64,000 bases of DNA from Amycolatopsis circi. Lineage in GTDB: Bacteria; Actinomycetota; Actinomycetes; Mycobacteriales; Pseudonocardiaceae. Both the position numbers and the translations under genes were made by a program. The notes beneath the pieces were generated by a model that was given only the letters and a program-made list of their open reading frames with translations, did no database searches and had not been told where the DNA came from. Position 1 is the first letter of the stretch; each line of letters starts with the position of its first letter. The DNA lies in the NCBI RefSeq assembly GCF_003385235.1, contig NZ_PQIA01000031.1, positions 1 to 64,000 on the forward strand. Direction: 5' to 3'. Below are positions 7,711 through 17,097 of the stretch, piece after piece.

Positions 7711-10236
7711 ATGCCCATCGCCCTGTCCGAGGAACACCGCGACTTGGCCGCTTCTGCCGCCGGGTGGGCTGCCCGGCATGCACCGGTCGCGGAGACCCGT
7801 GCTGGACTAGGCGGCCAGCCGGGTTCTGGGAAGGTCCTGTCCGAGGAGCGTGGCGACCTGGCCGCTTCCGCCGCCCGGAGTGCACCGGTCGCGGGGACTC
7901 GTGCTGGACTCGGTGACGAGCCTGGGACGGTCTCTTCCGAGGAGCGCCGCGACTTGGCCGCTTCCGCTGCCTGGCGTGCGCCGATCGCCGAGACCCGTGC
8001 CGGGCTAGACAGCCAGCCGGGTTCTGGGAAGGTCCTGTCCGACGAGCACGGCGATCTGGCCGAGTCTGCGGTCCGACATGCGCCGATTGTCGAGCCAGGC
8101 GATCAGCCGGGCTTTGGCCCAGCCCCGGCTGAGGAACGCCGCGACTCGGCCGAGTCTGCGGTCCGGCACGGGTCGGCCGTCGAGACTCGCGCCGAACCTG
8201 GGCGGTCGGACTTCTGGAAGGCCCTCACCGAACAAGGCTGGCACTCCCTGCACCTGCCGGAGTCCGTCGGGGGCCAAGGCGCTGGGCTGCTCGAACTCGC
8301 CGTGGTAACCGAGCAGTTCGGTCGTCATCTGGTGCCCGGTCCGTTCCTGCCGACTGTCACCGCCAGCGCCGTCCTCGCCGCAGCCGAACCGTCCGAACCG
8401 TCCGAACCGTCCGAACCGACCGAATCGACCGGACCGGCGGAAGCGTTGGCCGCGTTCGCCGCCGGAGCGACCGGAGCTGTCGTACTTGACGGCCTCCGTG
8501 CGACCAACACCGCCGAAGGTTGGTATATCAACGGCACCAGCTGTCCGGCACTCGGGCTCGCAGACGCGGAGATCGTGGTCGTCCGCGCTCACCAGATCTG
8601 GTTCGTGCTACGGCCAGAGCCAAGCCAGCTGATCCCAGTCGAAGCCGTTGATCTGACCAGATCCGCGGCGCGCCTTAAACTGGAGAACTTCCTGGTATCT
8701 CAGCACAACCTCATTGAGATCAGTCCAGAGCGCGCGGAGCTGGCCCTTGCAGTCCCAGCGGCGGCGGAAGCGGCTGGACTGTGTAGCTGGGCACTGGACT
8801 GCGCCGTCGACCACGCTCGCACCCGCGTCCAGTTCGGCCGTCCGATCGGTTCCTTCCAAGCCGTCCAGCACCAAGCTGCGGGAATCCTCCTGTACCGGGA
8901 GATCGCCACGGCGGCAGCCTGGGACGCAGCCCGCGCCGAGCAGCATTCCCTTGCGCAGCAGGCACTTGCCGCCGCCCAGGCCCGGCACGCCGCGCTCCCC
9001 GCCGCGGTGGACGCATCGGTGGCCTGTGTTCGGCTCCTCGGCGCGATCGGCTTCACCTGGGAACACGACGCGCATCTCTACTGGCGACGCGCCGTCGCGC
9101 TGTCCGGATCCCTCGGCCGACCAGCCGCCCGAAACCTCGGCGAACGCGCCCGGACCATCACCCGCGACCTGACCCTCGCGAGGCCCGACGACTGTCCGGA
9201 ACTGCGAAGCCAGATCGCGCCCGTCCTCGACCGGATGGCCACCGAACCGTCCGTCCGCGTGCTCGCCGACGCCGGTCTAGCCGCCCCGCATTACCCGAAG
9301 CCGTACGGCCTGGACGCCGGACCGCTCGAACAAGCCGTCATCGCCGAGGAGTTCGAGCGACGCGGAATTCCCCAGCCCACTACGGTAATCGGCGAATGGG
9401 TCCTGCCGACCCTGCTCGTGCACGGCTCCCCGGAACAGCGCGAGCGATTCGTCATGCCAACGCTGCGCGGAGACGTCCGCTGGTGTCAGCTGTTCAGCGA
9501 ACCAGGAGCGGGTTCCGACCTCGCCTCGCTCACCACTCGAGCGACCAAAGTGGACGGTGGCTGGCGGATCAACGGACAGAAGGTCTGGACGTCGCTGGCC
9601 CACGAAGCGCACTGGGGCGTCTGCCTCGCCCGGACCGATCCGGACGCGCCGCGCCATCGGGGAATTTCGTACTTCCTCGTCGACCTGGCCGCGGAAGGCG
9701 TCACCGTCCGGCCGATCAAGCAGGCCACCGGACGCTCGGAGTTCAACGAGGTCTTCCTGGACGACGTCTTCGTCCCGGACCGCGACCTGGTCGGCGAGCC
9801 GAACAGCGGCTGGCGGCTCGCGACGACCACTCTGGCCAACGAGCGGCACAACATGGGCGCGACGCTCGCGCACGGTTCGTCGGACCGGATCCGCCAGTTG
9901 CTCCGCGAGAATCCGGACGATCCCGAAGCATTGTCCGCGCTCGGCCGGTGCGTGTCGCGGGAACTCACGCTTGCGACGCTCGGCCTTCGCGGCGTGCTGG
10001 CCCGGCTCGCCGGACTGGACCTGGGAGCTGAGGTCAGCGTGCGGAAGGTGTTCAGCGCGCTGGCCCAGCAGGAGGGGTCGCGCGAGGTGATCGCTCTGCT
10101 CGGCCCCGATTCCGCGAGCGCGGAGGACGGGCACGTCGTCGACCATCTCGGCCTGCCCGCCGTGCTCTTCGGCGGCGGGACGATCGAAATCCAGCTCACT
10201 GTCATCGCTCAACGCGTCTTGGGACTGCCCCGGTGA
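7711..10236 (+). CDS. Double-domain acyl-CoA dehydrogenase, FadE34/ChsE3-like, with expanded N terminus
   Basis: This 841-aa protein has two acyl-CoA dehydrogenase units in one chain, as in mycobacterial FadE34 (about 711 aa). Unit one runs from DFWKALTEQGWHSLHLPE (about residue 168) to the helical VQFGRPIGSFQAVQHQAAG. Unit two, from about residue 505, has the FAD/substrate segments LFSEPGAGSDLASL and WTSLAHEAHWG and ends IAQRVLGLPR. FadE34 oxidises steroid side-chain CoA esters. The extra length is a fivefold imperfect repeat of the N-terminal helix sequence (residues 5-166), followed by an SEPSEPSEPTES microrepeat near 226. Start ATG at 7711 is 3 bp after the thiolase stop. Confidence 0.83.
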   Translation: MPIALSEEHRDLAASAAGWAARHAPVAETRAGLGGQPGSGKVLSEERGDLAASAARSAPVAGTRAGLGDEPGTVSSEERRDLAASAAWRAPIAETRAGLDSQPGSGKVLSDEHGDLAESAVRHAPIVEPGDQPGFGPAPAEERRDSAESAVRHGSAVETRAEPGRSDFWKALTEQGWHSLHLPESVGGQGAGLLELAVVTEQFGRHLVPGPFLPTVTASAVLAAAEPSEPSEPSEPTESTGPAEALAAFAAGATGAVVLDGLRATNTAEGWYINGTSCPALGLADAEIVVVRAHQIWFVLRPEPSQLIPVEAVDLTRSAARLKLENFLVSQHNLIEISPERAELALAVPAAAEAAGLCSWALDCAVDHARTRVQFGRPIGSFQAVQHQAAGILLYREIATAAAWDAARAEQHSLAQQALAAAQARHAALPAAVDASVACVRLLGAIGFTWEHDAHLYWRRAVALSGSLGRPAARNLGERARTITRDLTLARPDDCPELRSQIAPVLDRMATEPSVRVLADAGLAAPHYPKPYGLDAGPLEQAVIAEEFERRGIPQPTTVIGEWVLPTLLVHGSPEQRERFVMPTLRGDVRWCQLFSEPGAGSDLASLTTRATKVDGGWRINGQKVWTSLAHEAHWGVCLARTDPDAPRHRGISYFLVDLAAEGVTVRPIKQATGRSEFNEVFLDDVFVPDRDLVGEPNSGWRLATTTLANERHNMGATLAHGSSDRIRQLLRENPDDPEALSALGRCVSRELTLATLGLRGVLARLAGLDLGAEVSVRKVFSALAQQEGSREVIALLGPDSASAEDGHVVDHLGLPAVLFGGGTIEIQLTVIAQRVLGLPR
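7723..8208 (+). repeat. Fivefold in-frame tandem repeat in the FadE34-like coding sequence
   Basis: Five units of roughly 85-115 bp each encode a variant of LSEEHRDLAASAA followed by HAPVAETRAGL and a linker QPGSGKV. All are in frame and diverged in sequence. Unit one corresponds to the normal N terminus of the family, so units two to five are added copies. Unit lengths differ by multiples of three bases, which indicates that reading was maintained. Confidence 0.85.
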
Positions 10237-10313
10237 CCCGCGGCCGTGCTGGCCCTGACCGGGGCGGAGAAAACACTGCTATCGCTCAACGTGTCCTCGG
10301 CCTGCCCCGCTGA
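10204..10313 (+). repeat. Duplicated 3' end of the FadE34-like gene
   Basis: The last 33 bases of the gene (10204-10236, IAQRVLGLPR and stop) occur again at 10281-10313. The second copy encodes the same ten residues and a stop, with five differing bases, all synonymous. The second copy is outside any gene, 77 bp downstream. Identical peptide with only silent changes suggests both copies were once coding. Confidence 0.8.
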
Positions 10314-10335
10314 CCCCGATCTGAGGAGAAAACGC

Positions 10336-11535
10336 ATGCATCCGGAGCTGTCGGAGCGCTCGCGAAGGCTCCGCGCCGAGCTGCGCGAGTACTTCGCCCG
10401 CATCATCGACGAGGACGACCGCCGCGCGCTGGTCGAGCAGACCGAGGGCGGGCCGGTGTTCGACCGGATCCTGCGCCGGATGGGCGCGGACGGCTGGCTC
10501 GGCCTCGGCTGGCCGGAGGAGTACGGCGGCCGCGGCGAGGATCCGGAAGCGCTTTTCGTGTTCTACGACGAGGTATTGCGCGCCGGTGCGCCGCTGTCGC
10601 TGGTCACGCTGAACACCGTCGCGCCGGCGTTGATGCATCACGGCACCGAGGAACAGAAGAAGTTCTTCCTGCCGCCGATCCTGCGCGGCGAGCTGATGTT
10701 CGCCATCGGCTACACCGAACCCGGCGCGGGCACTGACCTGGCGTCGCTGCAGACGCGGGCGAAGATCGACGGCGACTCGCTCGTCGTCAACGGCAACAAG
10801 ATCTTCACCAGCGCCGGCATCTTCGCCGACTGGATCTGGCTGGCGGTGCGGACCGATCCGGACGCGCCCCCGCACCGAGGCATCTCCGTCGTGCTCGTGC
10901 CGACCGACACCCCGGGTTTCTCCGCCACCGAAATCCATACGGTGGGCGGGATCAGCACGTCGGCGACATACTATGCGGACGTCAGAATTCCACTGTCCAA
11001 TGTGGTCGGCGAACTGAACAATGGCTGGCGGCTCATCACCAGCCAGCTCAACCACGAACGCGTCGCACTCGCCGCGCGCGGCGGCATCGCGAACCAGATG
11101 TACGACGCGGTCCTCAAGTGGGCACAGGAAGAGCCGTTCGGGCCGGGAACGGTGTACGACCTGCCGTGGGTCCGGCACACGCTGGCCGAGGTGTACGCGC
11201 TGCTCAGTGCCACCGACCTGATCAACCTGCGCCTGGTCGCGGACGTCGCGGCCGGCACCCTCGGCGGCGGGGATTCCGCTGCGGCCAAGGTATTCGGCAC
11301 CGAAGCGGTGGTGACCGCGTACAGCAGGCTCCAGGAAGTGCTCGGCGCTCGCGGCCTGCTGCGGCCCGATTCGCCCGGCGCGGCGGTGAACGGACGCGTC
11401 GAGACGCTCGCCCGGCGAGCGCAGAACAACACCTTCGGCGGCGGCACCAACGAGGTGCTGCGCGAGATCGTCGCCGCGAAAACCCTCGGCATGACGCTGT
11501 CCGCGCGCCGTCGTCCGGAAAAGGCCAGGAGCTGA
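10336..11535 (+). CDS. Acyl-CoA dehydrogenase, FadE29/FadE26 (ChsE2/ChsE4) type subunit
   Basis: The 399-aa protein shows the large-subunit pattern of heteromeric steroid acyl-CoA dehydrogenases: LRAELREYFARI, GWLGLGWPEEYGG, FAIGYTEPGAGTDLASL (FAD contact), KIFTSAG, TSATYYADVRIP and the terminal NNTFGGGTNEVLREI. In mycobacteria such proteins pair with a shorter partner encoded next door, and the gene 1 bp downstream here fits. The pair would introduce the alpha-beta double bond in a shortened steroid side chain. ATG at 10336 follows TGAGGAGAAAACGC. Confidence 0.85.
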   Translation: MHPELSERSRRLRAELREYFARIIDEDDRRALVEQTEGGPVFDRILRRMGADGWLGLGWPEEYGGRGEDPEALFVFYDEVLRAGAPLSLVTLNTVAPALMHHGTEEQKKFFLPPILRGELMFAIGYTEPGAGTDLASLQTRAKIDGDSLVVNGNKIFTSAGIFADWIWLAVRTDPDAPPHRGISVVLVPTDTPGFSATEIHTVGGISTSATYYADVRIPLSNVVGELNNGWRLITSQLNHERVALAARGGIANQMYDAVLKWAQEEPFGPGTVYDLPWVRHTLAEVYALLSATDLINLRLVADVAAGTLGGGDSAAAKVFGTEAVVTAYSRLQEVLGARGLLRPDSPGAAVNGRVETLARRAQNNTFGGGTNEVLREIVAAKTLGMTLSARRRPEKARS

Positions 11536-11536
11536 C

Positions 11537-12640
11537 ATGGATTTCGACCTCAACGACGACTTGGGCGCGGTCCGCGAGCTGGCCGCCAAGATCTTCGCCG
11601 ACCGCGCGACCGTCGAGCGGGTAGCGGCCGTCGAGAAGCAAGGCGGCTTCGACGCCGACCTCTGGCGAGTGCTCGCCGAAGCGGACCTCCTGGGCATCTG
11701 TCTGTCCGAAAGGGACGGTGGAGCAGGCCTAGGGATGTCCGGATTGGCAGTACTGCTCGAAGAAGTCGGCCGCCGCGTCGCTCCGATTCCTTTGTGGAAT
11801 GTTCTCGCGGGCGGATTGCTGCCGGTCGCGCAATTCGGCTCCGAGGACCAGCGGAACCGGATCCTGCCGCGAGTGCTGGACGGTTCGACGCTGCTGGTCG
11901 GCGCGTTCGACGACACGGTATCGGTGACCGCGACCCGGTGCGGCGACGACCTCGAACTCACCGGCGAAGTCGTTTCGGTTCCCGCTGGCGCCCAGGCCGA
12001 CCTGGTCCTAGTGCCGGTCAACGAAGATGATCAGGTCCACTTAGTACTCGTGCCGGCGGTCAACCTCAGCGTGACCCCCGTCGAAGTCACCAGCTGCGAA
12101 AGCCACGCGTCAATCGCCTTCGACGGAGCAGTGGTCACCCCGCAGGACATTCTGGCCTCCGGGGACAACGCTCTGCAGTGGACACTCCGCCGACTCCGGG
12201 TCGCCCTGGCAGCGGTCAGCGTCGGCGTGTGTGCCGAGGCATTGGCGACCACCGCGAAATACACCTCCGAACGAGTCCAATTCGGACGTCCACTGTCGAC
12301 AAATCAAGCTGTCGCTGTGCGGGCCGCGGACGCCTACCTCGACACCGAGGCAATCCGAGTCTGTACGCAACGCGCCGCTTGGCTGCTGGACGAGGGCCGT
12401 GAGGACGAAGCAGAAATCGCCGCCCTAGTAGCAAAATGGTGGGCGTCGCGCGGTGGACTGCGAGTCGTGCACGCGACGCAGCACCTGCACGGCGGCATCG
12501 GCGCGGACGTCGACTACCCGATCCACCGCTACTTCCTCTGGGGCCGTCAGGTCGCATTCACCCTCGGCACCGCCGACGCACTCGCCGCCGAACTCGGGGA
12601 CCGGTTGCCGTCCGCGCCCCCGATCGGTGCCCCGGCCTAG
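11537..12640 (+). CDS. Acyl-CoA dehydrogenase, FadE28/FadE27 (ChsE1/ChsE5) type partner subunit
   Basis: This 367-aa protein begins MDFDLNDDLGAVRELAAK and has the divergent middle (VSVPAGAQADLVLVPV) expected of the shorter, non-canonical subunits in alpha2beta2 steroid dehydrogenases. It retains YTSERVQFGRPLSTNQAV and the HLHGGIGADVDYPIHRYF ending of FadE28. Start is 1 bp after the stop of the partner gene, so stoichiometric coupled synthesis is likely. The subunit assignment comes from sequence pattern and gene order. Confidence 0.83.
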   Translation: MDFDLNDDLGAVRELAAKIFADRATVERVAAVEKQGGFDADLWRVLAEADLLGICLSERDGGAGLGMSGLAVLLEEVGRRVAPIPLWNVLAGGLLPVAQFGSEDQRNRILPRVLDGSTLLVGAFDDTVSVTATRCGDDLELTGEVVSVPAGAQADLVLVPVNEDDQVHLVLVPAVNLSVTPVEVTSCESHASIAFDGAVVTPQDILASGDNALQWTLRRLRVALAAVSVGVCAEALATTAKYTSERVQFGRPLSTNQAVAVRAADAYLDTEAIRVCTQRAAWLLDEGREDEAEIAALVAKWWASRGGLRVVHATQHLHGGIGADVDYPIHRYFLWGRQVAFTLGTADALAAELGDRLPSAPPIGAPA

Positions 12641-12649
12641 GAGGCTCCC

Positions 12650-13513
12650 GTGCCCATCGACGTCGACAAAGCGCTCAACGCCCCGCCGCGCACGCAACAG
12701 CTCGCCTGGACCACCCGGGACGTGCTGCTGTACCACCTTTCCCTCGGCTCCGGCACCGAACTCCGGTACAGCTACGAAGGGGACCTGGAAGTCCTCCCGA
12801 CCTTCGCTCTCGTTGCCGGACAAGGCATTTCCACCGGAGACCGCCCCGCGGAAGGCTTGACGCTGCCCGGCGTCGACGTCGATCTGGCGAGGCTGCTGCA
12901 CGCCGGACAGGTTGTCACGCTCCACCGCGACCGGCTGCCGACGTCCGGCTCGGCGGAACGAACCACCCGGATCGCGGAAGTCCAGGACAAGGGCAAGGCC
13001 GCGGTCATCGTGCTGGCCCACGAGGTCGCGGACGCGGACGGTCCACTGTGGACCTCGAAGATGTCCATCTGGGCACGCGGCGAGGGCGGCTTCGGAGGAG
13101 ATCCGGGCACAACAGCCGGACCACGCAAGCCGGAAGGCGACCCGACGCATGTGCTCGACGTCGCCACCACGCCCGACCAGGCCCTGCTTTACCGGTTGAA
13201 CGGCGACCTCAACCCGCTCCACGCAGACCCCGAGTTCGCCGCCGCAGCAGGCTTCGGCGCGCCGATCCTGCACGGTCTCGCGTCCTACGGCCTGGTCGCC
13301 AAGGCAATCGTGGATCACTTCCTCGACGGCCGTCCCGCACGGCTCCGCGAACTGGGCGCACGGTTCGCAGGCCCGGTAATCCCCGGCGAGACTCTGCGAA
13401 TCGCGTTGTGGCAGCAGGAAAACGGCTTCTCCCTAAGCGTGACCTGCCCCGAACGCGACAACGCGGCGGTCCTCACCGATGCCTGGGCCCGCACGACTTC
13501 AGGAGGTGCATGA
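12650..13513 (+). CDS. Double hot-dog enoyl-CoA hydratase, Hsd4B/ChsH3-like
   Basis: The 287-aa product closely follows the Hsd4B layout: MPIDVDKALNAPP and WTTRDVLLYHLSLG at the N terminus, LPTFALVAGQG, WDKG-like VQDKGKAAVIV, WARGEGGFGG at mid-protein, then QALLYRLNGDLNPLHADP with PILHGLASYG as the catalytic hydratase-2 motif. It would hydrate the enoyl-CoA made by the adjacent dehydrogenase pair. GTG at 12650 follows TAGGAGG. A perfect GTCCA-CTG-TGGAC palindrome lies at 13041-13053. Its stop overlaps the region of the next start. Confidence 0.85.
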   Translation: MPIDVDKALNAPPRTQQLAWTTRDVLLYHLSLGSGTELRYSYEGDLEVLPTFALVAGQGISTGDRPAEGLTLPGVDVDLARLLHAGQVVTLHRDRLPTSGSAERTTRIAEVQDKGKAAVIVLAHEVADADGPLWTSKMSIWARGEGGFGGDPGTTAGPRKPEGDPTHVLDVATTPDQALLYRLNGDLNPLHADPEFAAAAGFGAPILHGLASYGLVAKAIVDHFLDGRPARLRELGARFAGPVIPGETLRIALWQQENGFSLSVTCPERDNAAVLTDAWARTTSGGA

Positions 13514-14634
13514 TGGGTAATCCGGTCATTGTGGACGCGATCCGGACCCCGTTCGGCAAGCGACGCGGCGCGCTGTCCGGCATCCACGCGGTCGAACTCC
13601 TCGGCCACGTGCAGCGCGGAATCCTCGAGCGCACCGGCATCGATCCCGCGCTGGTCACGGATGTCGTAGCCGGATGCGTCACGCAGGCGGGGGAGCAGTC
13701 GAACAACGTCGGCCGGTTCGCCTGGCTGCACGCCGGGCTCCCCGAGGAGACCGCGACCACCACGATCGACGCGCAATGCGGCTCCGCGCAACAGGCCGTG
13801 CACCTGATCGCCGCGCAGATCGCGGCCGGGCTGGTGGACGTCGGCATGGCGTGCGGCGTCGAGTCGATGAGCCGGGTGCCGCTGCTGAGCAACCTCGGCG
13901 ACGCGGGCCGTCCGCGTCCGGAGTCCTGGAAGGTCGACCTTCCCGCCCAGTACGAAGCTGCCGACCGGATCGCCGCACGTCGCGGACTCACCCGCGCGGA
14001 CCTGGACGCGTTCGGCCTCCGCTCGCAGCAACGCGCCCGCCGCGCCTGGGACGAGGGCCGATTCGGCCGTTCGATCCTGCCGGTCCCGGTCGAGGACGGC
14101 CAGTTCGACCGCGACCAAGGCCTGCGCGACACCAGCACCGAAGCCCTCGCCGGACTCGCCCCGATCGAGGCCACCGGCCTGCACACCGCAGGCACCGCGT
14201 CACAGATCTCAGACGGCGCGTCGGCCGCGCTCCTGGTCGACGCCGACCAGACCTTCGGGCTGCGTCCGCGCGCCAGGCTGGTCGCGCAGACCATCGTCGG
14301 CGCCGAGCCGAAGTACCTGCTGGACGGCCCGATCCGCGCTGCCGAACGCGTCCTCGGCAGGGCCGGGATGACCGTCGCGGACATCGATTTGTTCGAGGTC
14401 AACGAGGCGTTCGCGGCGGTCCCGCTGTCGTTCGCCCGCACGCTCGGCGTCGACGAGGACCGGCTGAACGTCAACGGTGGCGCCATCGCGATCGGCCATC
14501 CGGTCGGGGCGACCGGGATCCGGCTGCTCGCGGAGATCGTCGACGAGTTGGAGCGCCGCGACCGGACGCTCGGCCTGGTGGCGATCTGCGCCGGCGGGGC
14601 GCAGGCGACGGCGGCGATCGTGGAGCGGCTCTGA
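13513..14634 (+). CDS. Thiolase (3-ketoacyl-CoA cleaving) of the steroid operon
   Basis: The 373-aa thiolase has the nucleophile in TIDAQCGSAQQ, NEAFAAVPLSF and IGHPVGATG, and a near-canonical last loop CAGGAQAT. It is a paralogue of the 6571 gene, sharing the DQGLR(E/D)TSTEALAGL block. AGGAGGT at 13501 is placed better for ATG 13513 than for ATG 13510. With the hydratase before it and the SDR after it, the set forms a complete beta-oxidation cycle. Confidence 0.87.
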   Translation: MGNPVIVDAIRTPFGKRRGALSGIHAVELLGHVQRGILERTGIDPALVTDVVAGCVTQAGEQSNNVGRFAWLHAGLPEETATTTIDAQCGSAQQAVHLIAAQIAAGLVDVGMACGVESMSRVPLLSNLGDAGRPRPESWKVDLPAQYEAADRIAARRGLTRADLDAFGLRSQQRARRAWDEGRFGRSILPVPVEDGQFDRDQGLRDTSTEALAGLAPIEATGLHTAGTASQISDGASAALLVDADQTFGLRPRARLVAQTIVGAEPKYLLDGPIRAAERVLGRAGMTVADIDLFEVNEAFAAVPLSFARTLGVDEDRLNVNGGAIAIGHPVGATGIRLLAEIVDELERRDRTLGLVAICAGGAQATAAIVERL

Positions 14635-14635
14635 G

Positions 14636-15457
14636 ATGTATCCGCTGAGCGGTTTCGACGGCAAGGTCGCGGTGGTGACCGGCGCGGGCCGGATGCGGTC
14701 GATCGGCCGGGCGATCGCGGTCGAACTGGCGAAGGCCGGGTGCGCGGTCGCGGTGACCGGCAGCGGCCGTCCGCGCGAGAAGTTCCCGCCGGAAGAACAG
14801 GCGGCGGGCTGGCGGGACATCCAGTCCGTGGCCGACGAGATCCGCCAGTCCGGCGGCGAGGCCCTGCCGGCGGTGAGCGACGTCGCCGACCCGGCGCAGG
14901 TCGACCAGCTGCTGGCGACCGTCCTCGACACTTTCGGCCGCGTGGACATCGTCGTCAACAACGCCGCGGCCGCGCGCGGACCCGATCGCCTGCCGGTGCT
15001 GGACCTCGACGTCGAGACCTGGGACCGGGTCCTCGCGGTGAACCTGCGCGGGCCGTTCCTGATGACCCGCGCGTTCGGCAGGCGGCTGGTCGAGCAGGGC
15101 GACGGCGGGGTGTTCGTGAACATCTCCTCGATCGGCGGGAAGCTGTCCGGCGCCGGATCGGCCGCCTACTCCGCGTCGAAAGCCGCGCTGCAGTCGCTGA
15201 CCTCTTCGACGGCCAAAGAGCTGGGCGGGCACGGGATCCGGGTGAACGCGCTGTGCCCCGGCGTCGTCGGCACGAGCCGGTTGGACGACGTGGACCCGGC
15301 ATCGTGGGCCGAGTACGTTCGCGCGCAGGTGCCGTTGCGGCGGGTCGGCGAGCCCGCAGACATCGCGGCGGCCGCGGTGTTCCTGGCCAGCGCCGAGGCG
15401 GGCTGGGTCACCGGGCAGTGCTGGAACGTCGACGGCGGGCAGCTGACAATCCGATGA
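14636..15457 (+). CDS. SDR family oxidoreductase
   Basis: This 273-aa classical SDR has TGAGRMRSIGRAIA (a two-residue-longer glycine loop), NNAAAARGPD instead of NNAG, an SSIGG...YSASKAAL active site, and the usual C-terminal VTGQCWNVDGG. The cofactor loop resembles that of hydroxyacyl-CoA dehydrogenases in ring C/D degradation such as IpdF. It begins 1 bp after the thiolase stop, in the same operon. The substrate is inferred as a hydroxylated steroid CoA intermediate. Confidence 0.78.
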   Translation: MYPLSGFDGKVAVVTGAGRMRSIGRAIAVELAKAGCAVAVTGSGRPREKFPPEEQAAGWRDIQSVADEIRQSGGEALPAVSDVADPAQVDQLLATVLDTFGRVDIVVNNAAAARGPDRLPVLDLDVETWDRVLAVNLRGPFLMTRAFGRRLVEQGDGGVFVNISSIGGKLSGAGSAAYSASKAALQSLTSSTAKELGGHGIRVNALCPGVVGTSRLDDVDPASWAEYVRAQVPLRRVGEPADIAAAAVFLASAEAGWVTGQCWNVDGGQLTIR

Positions 15458-15476
15458 GCATTACGGGAGGCGACCG

Positions 15477-17093
15477 ATGACCGATCGGGACGACATCATC
15501 GCGCGGCTGACCGCGCCGGGCGCGGAGTTCGAGATCCGGCCGGAACCGGTCGCGGGCCGCCCGGCGAAGGTGTTCGCGCGGCGGCATCGGTGCCTGACCG
15601 AATTGCTGGAGGCCTCGCGCGAGTTCGGCGACCGGGAGTATCTGGTCACTGTGGACAGTCGGCTCACGTTTTCCCAGCACTACGAACAAGTTGCCGCGCT
15701 GGCCGCGGTGCTGCGGACGGAGTACGGCGTCGGACGCGGGGACCGGGTCGCGTTGTGCGCGGCGAACTGTCCAGAGTGGATTGTCGGCTTCTGGGCCGCG
15801 GTGTCGCTCGGCGCGGTCGCGGTCGGGATGAACTCGATGTGGGCCGCGCCGGAGGTCGCGCACGGCCTCGACCTGACCACGCCGAAGGCCGTGCTGACCG
15901 ACTCGGCGCGAAAACCGCTGGTCGCGGGCCGGTATCCGGTGCTGGAGTTCGGCAGCCGCGAGTATCGGGAACTCCTCGACCGCCACCAAGGCGCTCCGCT
16001 GAAGCCGGAGCCGGTCGACGAGGACGACCCGGCCGTCATCCTCTTCACGAGCGGCACTTCCGGTCATCCGAAGGGCGCGACGCACTCGCACCGCAACGTG
16101 CTCGCCGCGGTCTGGTTCCACCTGTTCAACGACGCGCTCGCCGCGGAATTCGGCCGTCCGGCACGGGATCGCCGGTTTCTGCTGGCCACGCCGTTGTTCC
16201 ACATCGCCGCCTTGCACAACCTCGCGATCGTGCGGCTCGCCGTGGGCGACACTGCCGTGTTGCACCAAGGGAAATTCGACATCCACCGGGTGCTGGATCT
16301 CGTGCAGGCCGAGCGGGTCACCAACTGGGGCGCGGTCCCGACGATGCTGTCTCGCCTGGTGGAAGCCGACCTGTCCAGCTACGACCTGAGCACGCTCAAG
16401 ACGGTCTCGGTCAGCAGCGCGCCGTCGACCGCCGAGCTGAAAGACCAGCTGCGGGGCGCGTTGCCAGGCGCGGCCGCCTCGCTGAGCACGAACTACGGCC
16501 TGACCGAGTCGTCCACCGCGGCTACCCTCGCGACCCCGGCTGAGCTTCTCGCCGACCCGGACACCGCGGGCCGTCCCGTGCCGAACATGGAAGTGCAGAT
16601 CCGCGACACCGAAGGCCGTCCGGTCCCGGATGGCACCGACGGCGAGATCCACCTCCGCGGCCCGCAGGTCATGCTCGGCTATTTCAACGATCCGGCAGCG
16701 ACGGCAGCCGCGTTCACCGAGGACGGCTGGTTCCGGACCGGTGATCTCGGCCAGTTGCGCGACGGTGCGCTGACCGTGCTGAGCCGGCGCAGCGACCTGA
16801 TCCTGCGCGGGGCGGAGAACATCTACCCGGCCGAGGTGGAGGAACAGCTCGCCGGACACCCCGGCGTCGCCGAGTGCATCGTCGCTGGGCTGCCGGATTC
16901 GGACTACGGCCAGATTGTCGCCGCGAAGGTCGTGCTTCGTGTTGAGTCCGAAGTGGACGCTGAGGGCCTTCGTGGTTATCTCGCTGACCGGCTTGCCCGG
17001 TACAAGGTTCCGACGGCCTGGTTCCTGACCCGGGATCCGCTGCCGCGCAACGCGACGGGGAAGGTGGTCCGGCGGCTGGTGCGGTGGGAGTAA
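15477..17093 (+). CDS. AMP-dependent acyl-CoA synthetase, FadD3-like
   Basis: The 538-aa ANL-superfamily ligase contains the P-loop-like A3 motif LFTSGTSGHPKGATHSHRN, A5 NYGLTESS, A7 WFRTGDLG, A8 RSDLILRGAENIYPAEVEE and the A10 lysine in PRNATGKVVRR. It activates an acid with ATP and CoA. In KstR2-type regulons the matching enzyme is FadD3, which activates the HIP bicyclic acid; sequence alone does not fix the substrate. Start ATG follows ACGGGAGGCG. It ends the operon and is followed by palindromic copy 3. Confidence 0.82.
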   Translation: MTDRDDIIARLTAPGAEFEIRPEPVAGRPAKVFARRHRCLTELLEASREFGDREYLVTVDSRLTFSQHYEQVAALAAVLRTEYGVGRGDRVALCAANCPEWIVGFWAAVSLGAVAVGMNSMWAAPEVAHGLDLTTPKAVLTDSARKPLVAGRYPVLEFGSREYRELLDRHQGAPLKPEPVDEDDPAVILFTSGTSGHPKGATHSHRNVLAAVWFHLFNDALAAEFGRPARDRRFLLATPLFHIAALHNLAIVRLAVGDTAVLHQGKFDIHRVLDLVQAERVTNWGAVPTMLSRLVEADLSSYDLSTLKTVSVSSAPSTAELKDQLRGALPGAAASLSTNYGLTESSTAATLATPAELLADPDTAGRPVPNMEVQIRDTEGRPVPDGTDGEIHLRGPQVMLGYFNDPAATAAAFTEDGWFRTGDLGQLRDGALTVLSRRSDLILRGAENIYPAEVEEQLAGHPGVAECIVAGLPDSDYGQIVAAKVVLRVESEVDAEGLRGYLADRLARYKVPTAWFLTRDPLPRNATGKVVRRLVRWE

Positions 17094-17097
17094 GGGC

